A DNA stretch of 64,000 bases. Source: Pseudomonas fulva NBRC 16637 = DSM 17717. Lineage in GTDB: Bacteria > Pseudomonadota > Gammaproteobacteria > Pseudomonadales > Pseudomonadaceae. How positions within the stretch are numbered: the first letter of the stretch is position 1; each line of letters opens with the position of its first letter. The stretch lies in contig NZ_BBIQ01000003.1 in assembly GCF_000730565.1 (NCBI RefSeq), positions 62,001 to 126,000 on the forward strand, written 5' to 3'. The notes beneath the pieces are model-generated. The model saw nothing but the letters and a program-made list of their open reading frames with translations, was not told where the DNA came from and did no database searches. Shown here in pieces: positions 47,306-55,599 of this stretch. Made by a program: the position numbers and the translations under genes.

Positions 47306-47333
47306 GGGCGCGGCTTGCCGCGCCCTTCGCGTT
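47306..47333 (+). terminator. Hairpin after lysC, possible terminator
   Basis: GGGCGCGGC (47306-47314) pairs with GCCGCGCCC (47317-47325) over a two-base loop, followed by TTCGCGTTT, which is only partly T-rich. It could end the lysC transcript, leaving csrA with its own promoter. Confidence 0.5.
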
Positions 47334-47458
47334 TCTGCTCGTTGCGCAGGCTCCGTCCAGGCCTGTGTATTAAGCATTACAGCCCATGTCGGCGTCCACG
47401 ACTGGGCTGAAAACCCAAAAGACTGTTACCCCTGAATGTTTTGCGTAAGGAGAAAGCT

Positions 47459-47647
47459 ATGTTGATTCTGACTCGTCGCTGTGCGGAGAGCCTGATCATT
47501 GGCGATGGCGAGATCACCGTGACGGTGCTCGGCGTCAAAGGCAACCAGGTACGTATCGGCGTCAGCGCGCCAAAAGAAGTGGCTGTTCACCGCGAGGAAA
47601 TCTACCTGCGGATCAAGAACGAGAAGGACGAGGAGCCAAGCCTTTAA
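47459..47647 (+). CDS. csrA: Carbon storage/secondary metabolism regulator CsrA (RsmA)
   Basis: A 62-residue RNA-binding dimer that blocks translation by binding GGA motifs in leaders and is titrated by RsmY/RsmZ-type sRNAs. The sequence [16 protein letters not shown], with [25 protein letters not shown], is near-identical to family consensus; Arg44-equivalent (HREEIY) is present. The start follows TAAGGAGAAAGCT. It lies between lysC and tRNA-Ser, the usual Pseudomonas and E. coli neighbourhood. Confidence 0.97.
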   Translation: MLILTRRCAESLIIGDGEITVTVLGVKGNQVRIGVSAPKEVAVHREEIYLRIKNEKDEEPSL

Positions 47648-47676
47648 TTCTTTTGAAGTTTTTTTCAAAAAAAGGG

Positions 47677-47705
47677 TTGCAGACGAGGAAGAACCTGTTT
47701 AATAT
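47677..47705 (+). promoter_or_regulatory. Promoter of tRNA-Ser
   Basis: TTGCAG (47677-47682) and TAATAT (47700-47705) with 17-base spacing, 14 bases before the tRNA-Ser 5' end. Near-consensus sigma-70. Confidence 0.7.
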
Positions 47706-47719
47706 TCGCCTCGTGTTGC

Positions 47720-47810
47720 GGTGAGGTGGCCGAGTGGCCGAAGGCGCTCCCCTGCTAAGGGAGTATACCTCATAAGGGTATCGGGGGTTCGAATCCCCCC
47801 TTCACCGCCA
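47720..47810 (+). tRNA. tRNA-Ser (GCT)
   Basis: A 91-base tRNA with a long variable arm. The acceptor GGTGAGG pairs with CTTCACC, and the anticodon loop CTGCTAA gives anticodon GCT (Ser, AGC/AGU codons). The T loop GGTTCGAATCC and encoded CCA are present. Confidence 0.97.
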
Positions 47811-47874
47811 TTATTCGCTTAGGTTGCTGTAAGTTGTAAGAACGCTAAGTAGTTGATTTTAAACGAAAAAGTTC

Positions 47875-47902
47875 TTGCAAAAATGTTTCAGCAACCTATA
47901 AT
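47875..47902 (+). promoter_or_regulatory. Promoter of the tRNA-Arg cluster
   Basis: TTGCAA (47875-47880) and TATAAT (47897-47902) with a 16-base spacer, followed by a GC-rich discriminator GCGCGGC. Typical stringently controlled stable-RNA promoter, 14 bases before tRNA-Arg. Confidence 0.85.
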
Positions 47903-47916
47903 GCGCGGCAAGACAC

Positions 47917-47993
47917 GGACTCATAGCTCAGCTGGATAGAGTACTCGGCTACGAACCGAGCGGTCGCAGGTTCGAATCCTGCTGAGTCCGCCA
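47917..47993 (+). tRNA. tRNA-Arg (ACG), copy 1
   Basis: A 77-base tRNA: acceptor GGACTCA/TGAGTCC, anticodon stem CTCGG/CCGAG with loop CTACGAA (anticodon ACG, A34 expected to be inosine), T loop GGTTCGAATCC, encoded CCA. Confidence 0.98.
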
Positions 47994-48063
47994 CTTTTGA
48001 AGTGGCTTTGTTATCAAGGCTGTTTCAAGAAACCAGTGGTAACCTGGTCTAAAACTACCAAAC

Positions 48064-48140
48064 GGACTCATAGCTCAGCTGGATAGAGTACTCGGCTACG
48101 AACCGAGCGGTCGCAGGTTCGAATCCTGCTGAGTCCGCCA
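48064..48140 (+). tRNA. tRNA-Arg (ACG), copy 2
   Basis: Identical in sequence to copy 1. The 70-base spacer between copies is also nearly repeated downstream, so the unit is a 147-base tandem duplication. Confidence 0.98.
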
Positions 48141-48209
48141 CTTTCGAAGTGGTTTTGTTATCAAGGCTGCTTCAAAAACCAGTGGTAATCTGGTCTAAAA
48201 CTACCAAAC

Positions 48210-48286
48210 GGACTCATAGCTCAGCTGGATAGAGTACTCGGCTACGAACCGAGCGGTCGCAGGTTCGAATCCTGCTGAGTCCGCCA
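48210..48286 (+). tRNA. tRNA-Arg (ACG), copy 3
   Basis: Third identical copy, 146 bases after copy 2. It is followed by the cluster's intrinsic terminator. Confidence 0.98.
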
Positions 48287-48298
48287 TACCCAAACAGG

Positions 48299-48330
48299 AA
48301 GCCCGCTCATTGAGCGGGCTTTTTGTTTTT
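48299..48330 (+). terminator. Intrinsic terminator of the tRNA cluster
   Basis: AAGCCCGCTC pairs with GAGCGGGCTT over a three-base loop (48309-48311), followed by TTTTTGTTTTT. Confidence 0.95.
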
Positions 48331-48694
48331 CCAGGGTTTGTACTCCCAATCGCTTATACGCCCTACGCCCTACGCCCTACGTTTTACATACGGCTAAGGC
48401 GCTCTGTGCCTGCATGCCAAGCCCTTGGCAGGGCGCACACCCAGCTCGCGCAATGCCATTGCACCGATGGTTTCATGCGTTGTCAGAGCAATGACGCGCA
48501 AACGATTGTTATAGCCAAAAATTTAAGCGATCTGTCAGCTTGAGCAGTGTATGATTGCGCCCGTCAGCCCCGCCGGGGCTTGTGGATTACCACCATGGAC
48601 TTACCCAGTAGTTACTCCCCAAACCGTTTCGTACAGATAGATCTAATCGATTGATTCCCCCGGCGTGCTCCGCGGCTGGGAGTGGAGTTCGCCT
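48331..48694. other. Non-coding region upstream of mgtE
   Basis: About 360 bases without a credible gene. A heptamer TACGCCC is repeated 3.5 times at 48357-48381. A TATGAT at 48550-48555 could be the -10 of the mgtE promoter, leaving an untranslated leader of about 130 bases; I recognise no known Mg2+-responsive RNA in it. Confidence 0.45.
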
Positions 48695-50137
48695 ATGACT
48701 GAAGTAGAAGTAAAGAAAGCGCAAGAAAGCCTTCAGGACCGCCTGTCCCAGGTCGTTGACCTGCTTCAGCGCCAGCGCCTGGTCGAAGATGTCACCCACC
48801 GCCAGGAGGGTGCGCACAACGACCTGGTAGAAAACCTCGTCCACCGGCAGAATCTCGTCGAGTTGCAGCGCAAGCTCGATGACCTGCACCCCGCCGATAT
48901 CGCCTACATCCTCGAAGCCTTGCCCCTCGAAGACCGCCTGACGGTCTGGCAGCTGGTGCGCTCGGATCGTGACGGCGACATTCTGCTTGAAGTGTCAGAC
49001 GCCGTGCGCCAGTCGTTGATCGCCGACATGGACGATCACGAGCTGCTGGCTGCCGCCAAGGAAATGGACGCCGACGAGCTGGCCGACCTGGCACCTGAGT
49101 TGCCACGGGATGTGGTCCACGAGCTGATGGAAACCCTCGATGCCCAGCAACGCGAGCGCGTACGCTCTGCGCTGAGCTATGACGAGGAACAAGTCGGCGC
49201 GCTGATGGACTTCGAGATGGTGACCATCCGTGAAGACGTCAGCTTGGAAGTGGTATTGCGTTACCTGCGCCGTCTCAAGGAATTGCCCAACCACACCGAC
49301 AAGCTGTTCGTGGTCGATCACGATGGCATTCTCAAGGGTGTGTTGCCGATCAAGCGCCTGCTGGTCAACGACCCAGACAAGCAAGTGGCCGACGTGATGG
49401 CCACCGATCCTGTGTCCTTCCACCCCGATGAAGACGCCTACGACGCAGCCCAGGCCTTCGAGCGCTATGACCTCGTATCGGCACCGGTCGTGGACAAGAG
49501 CGATCGGCTCATCGGTCGTCTGACCATCGACGAAATGGTCGACCTGATTCGCGAAGAGAGTGAGAGCGAAGTGCTAAACATGGCCGGTCTGCGCGAAGAA
49601 GAGGACATCTTCGCGTCGGTTTGGCGTTCGCTGCGCAACCGTTGGGCGTGGCTGGCCGTGAACCTGATCACCGCTTTCGTCGCATCCCGGGTGATCGGCT
49701 TGTTCGAAGGGTCCATCGAGAAGCTGGTTGCCCTGGCTGCGCTGATGCCGATCGTGGCGGGCATCGGTGGCAACTCCGGCAACCAGACCATCACCATGAT
49801 TGTGCGCGCCATGGCCCTTGACCAGGTATCTCCCGGTAATACCTCGCGCCTGATGCGCAAAGAGCTGGCGGTGTCCTTGATCAACGGATTGATATGGGGT
49901 GGCGTCATCGGTGCCGTGGCCTTCTGGCTCTATGGCAGCTGGTCGCTGGGCCTGGTAATGACAGCCGCGATGACCTTGAACCTGCTGCTCGCGGCCCTGA
50001 TGGGCGTGTTGATACCGATGACCTTGACGCGGCTGGGGCGCGACCCGGCAATGGGGTCGAGCGTGATGATCACCGCAGTCACCGACAGCGGCGGCTTCTT
50101 TATCTTCCTGGGGCTCGCCACGGTGTTCCTGCTCTAA
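48695..50137 (+). CDS. mgtE: Magnesium transporter MgtE
   Basis: A 480-residue Mg2+ channel. The N-terminal superhelical domain (about residues 10-150, LHPADIAYILEALPLEDRLTVW) and two CBS domains (about 150-290) sense cytoplasmic Mg2+. Five membrane helices follow, including IVAGIGGNSGNQTITMIVRAMAL with the pore-lining GNSGNQ, and the C-terminal SGGFFIFLGLATVFLL. The ATG follows GGAGTTCGCCT. In P. aeruginosa MgtE loss alters type III secretion; that link is not testable here. Ends at a terminator. Confidence 0.96.
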   Translation: MTEVEVKKAQESLQDRLSQVVDLLQRQRLVEDVTHRQEGAHNDLVENLVHRQNLVELQRKLDDLHPADIAYILEALPLEDRLTVWQLVRSDRDGDILLEVSDAVRQSLIADMDDHELLAAAKEMDADELADLAPELPRDVVHELMETLDAQQRERVRSALSYDEEQVGALMDFEMVTIREDVSLEVVLRYLRRLKELPNHTDKLFVVDHDGILKGVLPIKRLLVNDPDKQVADVMATDPVSFHPDEDAYDAAQAFERYDLVSAPVVDKSDRLIGRLTIDEMVDLIREESESEVLNMAGLREEEDIFASVWRSLRNRWAWLAVNLITAFVASRVIGLFEGSIEKLVALAALMPIVAGIGGNSGNQTITMIVRAMALDQVSPGNTSRLMRKELAVSLINGLIWGGVIGAVAFWLYGSWSLGLVMTAAMTLNLLLAALMGVLIPMTLTRLGRDPAMGSSVMITAVTDSGGFFIFLGLATVFLL

Positions 50138-50216
50138 CGGCTCGGGGCGTTACGCCTTGCGTAACGCCTGGCCTGCCTGGGTGATAGATGGCAGATAAGC
50201 GGCTACCCCTTAAAAC

Positions 50217-50244
50217 AAAAAAGCCAGCATCAGCTGGCTTTTTT
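50217..50244. terminator. Bidirectional intrinsic terminator, mgtE / amrZ
   Basis: AAAAAAGCCAGC (50217-50228) pairs with GCTGGCTTTTTT (50233-50244) over ATCA. Symmetrical A- and T-runs suit both converging genes. Confidence 0.95.
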
Positions 50245-50267
50245 GTGGGTGACAGCAAAGGTTTGCG

Positions 50268-50594
50268 TCAGGAAGCGTCGGCGGCCATTTCCACGTCATG
50301 GGCAATCAGGGCAACCAGCGCATTCTGCTGGCGATGGGAGAGCTGGCGGAAGCGTTGCAGCAGTTCGCGTTCGTGCAACGACAGTTCAGGGCTGTCCAGG
50401 CGCATGCTCAATTCCTCACCCAGGGCACCTTCCTGGATAAGGCTCTGCTCCAGGCGTGCAATGATCTCCGAGTTCATGCTGCGGTGGTGGTTGCGTGCTA
50501 CCTCGGCGATGCGCTCACGCATCCCGTCTGGCAGGCGAACGACGAACTTGTCAGCAGTGCGGCTCGAATAAATAGCCTGTTTCATTGGGCGCAT
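50268..50594 (-). CDS. amrZ: Ribbon-helix-helix regulator AmrZ (AlgZ)
   Basis: A 108-residue Arc-type regulator. The ribbon-helix-helix core [39 protein letters not shown] spans residues about 14-52 (shown as the conserved block), and the C-terminal [25 protein letters not shown] region forms the tetramerisation part. AmrZ activates alginate and represses flagellar and c-di-GMP genes in Pseudomonas. The ATG at 50594 matches the P. aeruginosa MRPLKQA start; no clear Shine-Dalgarno is seen. Autorepression is known in P. aeruginosa. Its divergent neighbour is phnN. Confidence 0.95.
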   Translation of the reverse strand: MRPMKQAIYSSRTADKFVVRLPDGMRERIAEVARNHHRSMNSEIIARLEQSLIQEGALGEELSMRLDSPELSLHERELLQRFRQLSHRQQNALVALIAHDVEMAADAS

Positions 50595-50937
50595 ATAAAT
50601 TGACCAGATTTTGGTTCAGGGGAAGCGGTTCTCAAATTGGCCGCGCGGGGTGGAAATACGACCGCCTTATCGCCAAAATGTTCAACCGGTTGTGCAGATG
50701 GACGCTCATCTTGCCTCAATGCTGCCGTTTCCTTGGCGTCAATTCTGTGACAAATAGTGATCTTCATAAAGACTTTATGCCAGTACCAATTATCAGAAAT
50801 GAGCACTGGTTAAAATTTTCCCATGTCCAATAGCGGCCTCACGTCAGACGTATCCCCGCGAATCCTGCAAAAAACCTGAAACCTGCGCCGAAAGTAGCGT
50901 CAAACGCACAGGTTCTTAACCAGAGAGCATAGTGGCA
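50595..50937. promoter_or_regulatory. Divergent amrZ / phnN promoter region
   Basis: These 340 bases hold both promoters and no gene. A 15-base perfect palindrome, CATAAAG-a-CTTTATG, lies at 50765-50779, about 170 bases upstream of amrZ, and is a candidate operator. No known AmrZ consensus is matched with confidence. Confidence 0.45.
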
Positions 50938-51531
50938 ATGCACCATGATGCAAGCTGCGTTTCGCCGCCTAGAGGCAAGCTGATTCTGTTGATCGGACCG
51001 TCTGGCGCGGGCAAAGACTCATTGATCGACGCTGCCCGACCGGAGCTGGCGGCAGCGCGTGTCGAAATCGCCCGTCGAGTCATCACACGCTCGCCTGAGG
51101 CCAAAGGGGAGGCCGCAGTAGGCGTCGATGCCGAGCAGTTCGAACGAATGAAGCTGCAAGGCGCATTCGCCATGCATTGGCAGGCCAATGGGTTGCAGTA
51201 CGGTATCCCCCGGCAGATAGACGAGTGGCTAGCGCAGGGCAGGTCGGTGCTGGTAAACGGCTCGCGCGGTCACCTGGCTCAGGCGCGTATCCGCTACCCT
51301 GACTTGCTGGCCATCCGTGTGGACGTCAGTCTCGATATCCTGCGTCAACGCCTGCAGGCCCGCGGCCGGGAGACTCAAGCCGAGATCGACCAGCGCCTGG
51401 CTCGGCATGTCAGCTTGAGTGATGCGGCCGACGATGGCGTACGAACGGTGGACAACTCGACTACGCTGTCCACGGCAGTGGAGGCCTTGCTGGGCGTGTT
51501 GCGAGAAGAGGGCGTTATCCAGGCTAACTAG
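50938..51531 (+). CDS. phnN: Ribose 1,5-bisphosphate phosphokinase PhnN
   Basis: A 197-residue kinase of the guanylate-kinase fold. Walker A GPSGAGKDS (about residues 20-28) is followed by RVITRSPEAKGE, MHWQANGLQYGIPRQIDEWL and VLVNGSRGHL, the PhnN-specific blocks. The enzyme phosphorylates ribose 1,5-bisphosphate to PRPP in phosphonate degradation. A GTG at 50932 would add two residues; neither start has a strong site. No other phn gene is nearby, so a role in PRPP salvage rather than C-P lyase is possible, inferred from context alone. Confidence 0.88.
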   Translation: MHHDASCVSPPRGKLILLIGPSGAGKDSLIDAARPELAAARVEIARRVITRSPEAKGEAAVGVDAEQFERMKLQGAFAMHWQANGLQYGIPRQIDEWLAQGRSVLVNGSRGHLAQARIRYPDLLAIRVDVSLDILRQRLQARGRETQAEIDQRLARHVSLSDAADDGVRTVDNSTTLSTAVEALLGVLREEGVIQAN

Positions 51532-51641
51532 GGCTGCGGAAAAGGATTACGCTCAAATGGCACTCCAACACATGACAAACGGCGACACGCTGGTTAACAT
51601 GCACGCCGTCCCGCTGAGCAGCGCCTGCTGCCAGTTGTTGT

Positions 51642-51718
51642 GTCTCAGTAGCTCAATTGGATAGAGCATCCCCCTCCTAAGGGGAAGGTTGCAGGTTCAA
51701 ATCCTGCCTGGGACGCCA
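51642..51718 (+). tRNA. tRNA-Arg (CCT)
   Basis: A 77-base tRNA: acceptor GTCTCAG/CTGGGAC, anticodon stem CCCC/GGGG with loop TCCTAA giving anticodon CCT (AGG codon), T loop GGTTCAAATCC, encoded CCA. No integrase or attachment-site duplication is seen next to it. Confidence 0.95.
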
Positions 51719-51919
51719 TTTCTCCCCAGTGCCTCCAGCACTCCGTTCTCCTGCGCCAATCGCCCGTTACAAATCTACGCCTTAAGACGTATTTCAGCCC
51801 TACGCCCGTACCCCTATGCTTGCCCCGTCAAAGGCCACCCTCACTGGGCGCGCGCCGTCTCTGTCCACCTTCAGCAGCCCTTGGACTGGGGCGCAGTTGC
51901 TGGTTATCCAGGAGTTTGC

Positions 51920-52918
51920 ATGAACCAGCACGTCACCCCCGTGCCCACGGGCTTTACCCAGGAGCAGCTGCACACGCTCTATGACCTGATCAGCGACGGT
52001 ATTTGGGACTGGGATGCCAACACGGGTTATGTCTATCGCAATCCTGGCTGGTACCTCATGCTTGGCTATGGGCCTCACTCGCAGGAAAACTCGGTATTGA
52101 CCTGGGAGCGGTTGATCCACCCCGACGATTTCCAGCGTGTCATGGCCCACTTCGATGCCTACATCCATCAGCGCAACGAGCGTTACCTGGTCGAGTACCG
52201 GTGCCGCTGCGCCGACGGCAGCTACCTGTGGGTCGAGGACAGTGGGTACGTCATTGCACGCAATCCGGACGGCTCGGTGGCACGCATGCTGGGTGCCCAT
52301 CGCAACATCGACAGCGGCAAGCGGCAACTGGCGCAGCTTGAGCGGCGCAACCAATCGCTGGAATGCCTGGTCGCCGAGCGCACGCGCGAATTGTCCTGGG
52401 TGAACGAGCAGCTCCAGCGCCAACTGGACGAAAACCGCGAGCTTGCCGAGCGTGATTCCCTGACGCGCATCGCCAACCGCTATCGGTTGGAGAATGTGCT
52501 CAAGCAGGAGTGCGAGCGGGCTCAGCGCTTTCGCCAGCCGCTGTCGATCATCGCCATGGACATGGATGACTTCAAGCCTATCAACGACCAATACGGCCAT
52601 GCGCAGGGGGACGCCGCCTTGGTTCGCGTAGCCGAGGCATTGCGCTCACGCCAGCGCACTACCGACTTGCTGGCGCGTTGGGGGGGTGATGAATTTGTCC
52701 TGGTCCTGGCCCAGACGAGCCTGGAGCAAGCCTGCGCCTGCGCCGAACAACTGCGCGAGGTGGTAGCGCAGTTGGAGCCCATTGGCGAGTGTCGATTGAC
52801 CTTGAGCTACGGCGTGGTGCAGTGGCGCGAAGACGACGACCCGCACAGTCTGCTGGCGCGCGCCGATCAGGCGCTTTACCGGGCAAAGGGCGCAGGCAAG
52901 AACGCCGTCGCCCAATGA
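51920..52918 (+). CDS. PAS-GGDEF diguanylate cyclase
   Basis: A 332-residue cytoplasmic protein with no membrane segment. A PAS_3-type sensor occupies residues about 15-130 (DGIWDWDANTGYVYRNPGW, HPDDFQRVMAHFDAYI, YRCRCADGSYLWVEDSG), followed by a coiled coil (about 135-180) and a GGDEF domain. The active-site motif RWGGDEF (255-259) is intact, and RTTD at 246-249, five residues before it, is a complete inhibitory I-site. It should therefore make cyclic di-GMP under product inhibition. The signal for the PAS domain is unknown. It starts after CCAGGAGTTTGC, downstream of tRNA-Arg, and converges with lpdV. Confidence 0.93.
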   Translation: MNQHVTPVPTGFTQEQLHTLYDLISDGIWDWDANTGYVYRNPGWYLMLGYGPHSQENSVLTWERLIHPDDFQRVMAHFDAYIHQRNERYLVEYRCRCADGSYLWVEDSGYVIARNPDGSVARMLGAHRNIDSGKRQLAQLERRNQSLECLVAERTRELSWVNEQLQRQLDENRELAERDSLTRIANRYRLENVLKQECERAQRFRQPLSIIAMDMDDFKPINDQYGHAQGDAALVRVAEALRSRQRTTDLLARWGGDEFVLVLAQTSLEQACACAEQLREVVAQLEPIGECRLTLSYGVVQWREDDDPHSLLARADQALYRAKGAGKNAVAQ

Positions 52919-52945
52919 CCTGGCTGACCCAGGCTGCGGCAAGGG

Positions 52946-54325
52946 TCAGATGTGCAGTGCGTGGCCCAGCGCGCGCAGGGCGGCCTCCTGGACCGCCTCG
53001 CCCAGGGTTGGGTGGGCATGAATCGTGCCTGCCACATCTTCCAGCCGCGCGCCCATTTCCAATGACTGGGCAAAGGCAGTGGACAGTTCGGAGACAGCCA
53101 CGCCTACCGCTTGCCAACCCAGCACGAGGTGGTTGTCGCGGCGTGCCACCACCCGCACAAACCCCGTCTTGGACTCCAGGCTCATGGCCCGCCCGTTGGC
53201 GGCAAAGGGGAATTGCGCCACGATGCAGTCCAGCCCTTGCGCCACCGCCTGATCAGGGGTCAGGCCAGCGACGACCACTTCCGGGTCGGTGAAGCACACC
53301 GCAGCGATCGCAGCCGGCTCGAAGCGACGTGGCTTGCCAGCGATGCGTTCGGCGACCATTTCGCCTTGGGCCATCGCCCGGTGCGCCAGCATCGGCTCGC
53401 CCGCCACGTCACCAATGGCCCACACGTTGCGCATGCTGGTCTGGCACTGCGCGTCGATGGCAATCGCCGCGCCATTCATGCGCAGGTCCAGGCATTCGAG
53501 GTTAAAACCTTGGGTGCGCGGGCGCCTGCCGGCCGCTACCAGTACCCTGTCGGCATCAAGGCGCAGGGGCGAGCCTTCGCTATTGCGGGCCACCAGCGTG
53601 CCTTGCTCATAGCCTTCCACCTTGTGGTCGAGGTAAACGGCGATGCCGAGCTTTTTCAGCGACTCGGCCACGGGGGCGGTGAGCTCGGCGTCGTAGGTGG
53701 GCAACACCCGTTCGCGGGCCTCCACCACACTCACCTGCGCACCCAGCTTGCGGTACGCAGTGCCCAGTTCCAAACCGATGTATCCGCCACCGACCACCAC
53801 CAAATGGCGCGGCACCGTAGTGGGCGTCAGTGCCTCGGTCGATGAAATGACGGCGTCCCCCAGCGGCAGCATGGGCAGCTCAATGCTGCTCGAGCCCGTG
53901 GCCAGCAACAGGTGCTCGCAGCGGATGCGCTGGTCGTCGACCTCCACGTGCTTGCCGTCGAGCAACTTCGCCCAGCCCTGGATGACCTTGACCCCGTGCT
54001 TTTTCAGCAGGGCGGCTACACCGGTGGTCAGCCGGTCGACGATACCGTCTTTCCATGCAACGCTCTGATGAATGTCCAGCTCGGGGGAGGCTACGCGGAT
54101 GCCAAGTTGGGAGCCCTCGGCAAACCGGGTGGCTTGATGGAACTGCTCGGCTACATGAATCAAGGCTTTTGACGGAATGCAACCGATGTTCAGGCACGTT
54201 CCGCCCAGCGCTTGCCCTTCGACCAGGACCGTAGGTATGCCCAGCTGGCTGGCGCGGATGGCGGCCACATAGCCGCCGGGGCCGCCGCCGATGATCAGCA
54301 GCGTGGTTTCGATGATCGGTTGCAT
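52946..54325 (-). CDS. lpdV: Branched-chain keto acid dehydrogenase E3 (lipoamide dehydrogenase) LpdV
   Basis: A 459-residue flavoprotein disulfide reductase specific to the bkd complex. FAD motif [21 protein letters not shown], redox-active [15 protein letters not shown] (Cys44, Cys49), NAD motif [20 protein letters not shown], and the C-terminal [14 protein letters not shown] with the His-Glu pair are all present. The ATG at 54325 begins the conserved N-terminus; open reading continues upstream into bkdB but without a start. It is the last gene of bkdA1-bkdA2-bkdB-lpdV, beginning 2 bases after bkdB ends. Confidence 0.97.
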   Translation of the reverse strand: MQPIIETTLLIIGGGPGGYVAAIRASQLGIPTVLVEGQALGGTCLNIGCIPSKALIHVAEQFHQATRFAEGSQLGIRVASPELDIHQSVAWKDGIVDRLTTGVAALLKKHGVKVIQGWAKLLDGKHVEVDDQRIRCEHLLLATGSSSIELPMLPLGDAVISSTEALTPTTVPRHLVVVGGGYIGLELGTAYRKLGAQVSVVEARERVLPTYDAELTAPVAESLKKLGIAVYLDHKVEGYEQGTLVARNSEGSPLRLDADRVLVAAGRRPRTQGFNLECLDLRMNGAAIAIDAQCQTSMRNVWAIGDVAGEPMLAHRAMAQGEMVAERIAGKPRRFEPAAIAAVCFTDPEVVVAGLTPDQAVAQGLDCIVAQFPFAANGRAMSLESKTGFVRVVARRDNHLVLGWQAVGVAVSELSTAFAQSLEMGARLEDVAGTIHAHPTLGEAVQEAALRALGHALHI

Positions 54326-54327
54326 GC

Positions 54328-55599
54328 TCACTCCACAAACAGGCAGGCGGGTTGTTCCAGCAGGCTTCGCACGGCCTGGATGAACAGCGCGGCGTCCATG
54401 CCATCGACCACACGGTGGTCGAACGAGCTGGACAGGTTCATCATCTTGCGCACCACGATCTGGCCGTCGATGACCACGGGCCGCTCGACCATGCGGTTGA
54501 CGCCCACGATGGCCACTTCCGGGGTGTTGACCACTGGCGTGCTGACGATGCCGCCCAGTGCGCCGAGGCTGGTCAGGGTGATGGTCGAACCCGACAGTTC
54601 TTCGCGGCTGGCCTTGTTGGTGCGAGCGGCATTGGCCACACGGGCGATTTCCGCTGCATTGGCCCACAGGTTGCCTGCCTCGGCATGGCGCAGCACCGGC
54701 ACCATCAGGCCGTTGTCCCCTTGGGTCGCGATGCCGACGTGCACCGCGCCATGGCGGGTGATGACCTGTGCTTCGTCATCGTACGTAGCGTTGATCTGTG
54801 GAAAATCACGCAGTGCCACGACCAGCGCACGGACCAGGAACGGCAGCAGGGTGAGCTTGCCGCGGTCTTGGCCGTGCTTGCCGTTGAGCTGCTGGCGCAG
54901 CGCTTCGAGAGCAGTGACGTCGATTTCTTCGACGTAGCTGAAGTGGGCCACGCGCCGTTTGGCGTCCTGCATGCGCTGGGCGATCTTGCGCCGCAAGCCG
55001 ATTACCGGGACTTGCTCGCTGTCGGTGCGCTTGCCGTAGCCGCTTGGCGCTTGCTCACCGGTGCGTTGGGGCTGGCTGAGGAAGGCATCGAGGTCTTCAT
55101 GCAGGATGCGCCCGGCAGGGCCGCTCCCATGCACATAACGCAGCTCGATGCCGGCATCCAGCGCGCGTTTGCGCACCGCGGGCGAGGCGAGGGGTTTGTC
55201 GCTGGCCTGGCGGGGCGCCAGCGGTGCGGCCGGGCGGTTGGCCGGGGGCGTCAGCGTGGCCTGCGCGGGTTGTTCCTGTGCAGCCTGCTTGGGGGCTTCG
55301 CTGGCAGGTGGTGTTTCGGCGGCCTTGGCCTGCGGGGCGTCCACATGGTTGCCGTTGCCCTCGACCTCGATGCGGATCAGCTCGCTGCCAACCGACATCA
55401 CTTCACCAGGCTGGCCGCCCAGGGCCATAACCTTGCCACTGACCGGGGAGGGGATCTCCACCGTGGCCTTGTCGGTCATGACATCGGCCACGACCTGATC
55501 CTCGGCGATCAGGTCGCCCACCTTGACGAACCACTCGACCAACTCAACCTGCGCGATGCCTTCGCCAATGTCCGGCATCTTGATGACATGCGTGCCCAT
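54328..55599 (-). CDS. bkdB: Branched-chain keto acid dehydrogenase E2 (BkdB)
   Basis: A 423-residue dihydrolipoyl acyltransferase, the core of the complex. One lipoyl domain (residues 1-80) carries Lys44 in [14 protein letters not shown] linker rich in Ala/Pro/Gln (about 85-130) leads to the peripheral subunit-binding domain ([32 protein letters not shown]). The catalytic domain ends with [15 protein letters not shown], whose His (near residue 393) and Asp catalyse transfer of isobutyryl-, isovaleryl- and methylbutyryl groups. It begins 1 base before the bkdA2 stop region, so the genes are coupled. Confidence 0.97.
   Translation of the reverse strand: MGTHVIKMPDIGEGIAQVELVEWFVKVGDLIAEDQVVADVMTDKATVEIPSPVSGKVMALGGQPGEVMSVGSELIRIEVEGNGNHVDAPQAKAAETPPASEAPKQAAQEQPAQATLTPPANRPAAPLAPRQASDKPLASPAVRKRALDAGIELRYVHGSGPAGRILHEDLDAFLSQPQRTGEQAPSGYGKRTDSEQVPVIGLRRKIAQRMQDAKRRVAHFSYVEEIDVTALEALRQQLNGKHGQDRGKLTLLPFLVRALVVALRDFPQINATYDDEAQVITRHGAVHVGIATQGDNGLMVPVLRHAEAGNLWANAAEIARVANAARTNKASREELSGSTITLTSLGALGGIVSTPVVNTPEVAIVGVNRMVERPVVIDGQIVVRKMMNLSSSFDHRVVDGMDAALFIQAVRSLLEQPACLFVE

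Larger units (their letters stand above)
47917..48286 (+). repeat. Tandem duplication carrying tRNA-Arg(ACG)
   Basis: Three repeats of tRNA plus spacer (unit about 147 bases) with matching flanks: spacers 47994-48063 and 48141-48209 both contain CTTT(T/C)GAAGTGG and AACCAGTGGTAA. Recent unequal duplication is the simplest reading. Confidence 0.9.

Noticed and set aside
47917-48286. CRISPR-like regular repeat
   Set aside because: The repeats are complete tRNA-Arg genes with normal cloverleaf structure, and the spacers are themselves repeated.
48310-48543. 77-codon frame downstream of the tRNA-Arg cluster
   Set aside because: It begins inside the terminator of the tRNA cluster, has no ribosome binding site, and passes through a heptamer repeat.
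51642-51718. tRNA-Arg(CCT) as an occupied integration site
   Set aside because: No integrase gene, no duplicated 3' end of the tRNA, and the neighbours are ordinary chromosomal genes.
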